Shown piece by piece: positions 63,961-64,000 of a stretch of DNA of 64,000 nucleotides. The notes below the pieces were generated by a model. The model was not told the DNA's origin. It worked only from the letters and a program-made list of their open reading frames with translations, and did no database searches. Every line of letters starts with the position of its first letter. Position 1 is the stretch's first letter. A program made the position numbers and the translations under genes. The stretch is from JAMXLO01 sp963726125 (GTDB lineage Bacteria > Pseudomonadota > Alphaproteobacteria > Acetobacterales > Acetobacteraceae). The stretch spans positions 682,001 to 746,000 of the forward strand of contig CAVSBG010000006.1 in assembly GCA_963726125.1 (NCBI GenBank). Direction: 5' to 3'.

Positions 63961-64000
63961 ATGGCGGGCATGATGGATGGCAAGGTCGCGGTGGTGACCG
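63961..64000 (+). CDS. Short-chain dehydrogenase, 5' end only
   Basis: ATG 63961 follows a GGAGGGA ribosome site and reads MAGMMDGKVAVVT before the window ends. GKVAVVT is the usual first strand of SDR proteins that precedes the TGxxxGIG cofactor motif. Only 13 codons are visible, so the family call rests on that pattern. Confidence 0.6.
   Translation, partial: MAGMMDGKVAVVT

Overview
The window is chromosomal DNA from a GC-rich alphaproteobacterium. The set of families (Bug/TctC-type tricarboxylate transport, many acyl-CoA dehydrogenases, Liv-type ABC importers, a Rrf2-sufBCDSU-sufT-sufA operon, dispersed C/G-rich palindromes between genes) fits Rhodospirillales, possibly Acetobacteraceae. 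That placement is inference: there is no rRNA or marker search behind it. I saw no tRNA, rRNA, CRISPR array, transposase or prophage.

Layout: 1-441 is the end of an unknown gene. 639-9745 (minus) is a seven-gene catabolic operon: isocitrate-lyase-family lyase, aconitase-like hydratase, MmgE/PrpD protein, ornithine-cyclodeaminase-family protein and the tripartite transporter TctB-TctA-TctC. A divergent GntR/FCD regulator (9790-10554) faces it across 44 bp. 11391-15969 holds a CDF-like membrane protein, a membrane cytochrome c, glutathione reductase and an orphan peptide-type binding protein. 16061-19132 has two small alpha/beta-barrel monooxygenase-like proteins and the sugar-nucleotide pair phosphomannomutase/phosphoglucomutase and galU. 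19249-25683 is a Liv-type ABC importer operon with a HisD paralogue and a J-domain protein. 25834-32437 is a surface or glycan region: SDR, GT9-like glycosyltransferase, two methyltransferases and a 604-residue glycine-rich beta-solenoid/RTX-like protein. 33310-41826 is an acyl-CoA catabolic cluster (crotonase-fold protein, hydrolase, three acyl-CoA dehydrogenases, ADP-forming acyl-CoA synthetase, SDR). 41844-45438 is a phosphonate-type ABC importer (phnCDEE). 45520-47799 is a GH15 enzyme with a small secreted protein. 47986-54365 carries a DEAD-box helicase, glutaryl-CoA dehydrogenase, an RNA-methyltransferase-like gene, a phytanoyl-CoA-dioxygenase-like gene and an MscS channel. 54447-57094 is an unusual cell-wall locus (membrane protein, PGBD plus lysozyme-like protein, Tlde1/DUF2778-like protein). 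57125-63681 is the complete suf operon, and 63961 starts an SDR gene cut by the window end.

Six genes are interrupted by apparent single frameshifts (tctC signal peptide, an acyl-CoA dehydrogenase, phnD signal peptide, GH15, RlmC/TrmA-like methyltransferase, PhyH). Either the sequence has indel errors or this strain carries recent pseudogenes. The best candidates for an undescribed system are the seven-gene tricarboxylate operon and the three-gene cell-wall locus.
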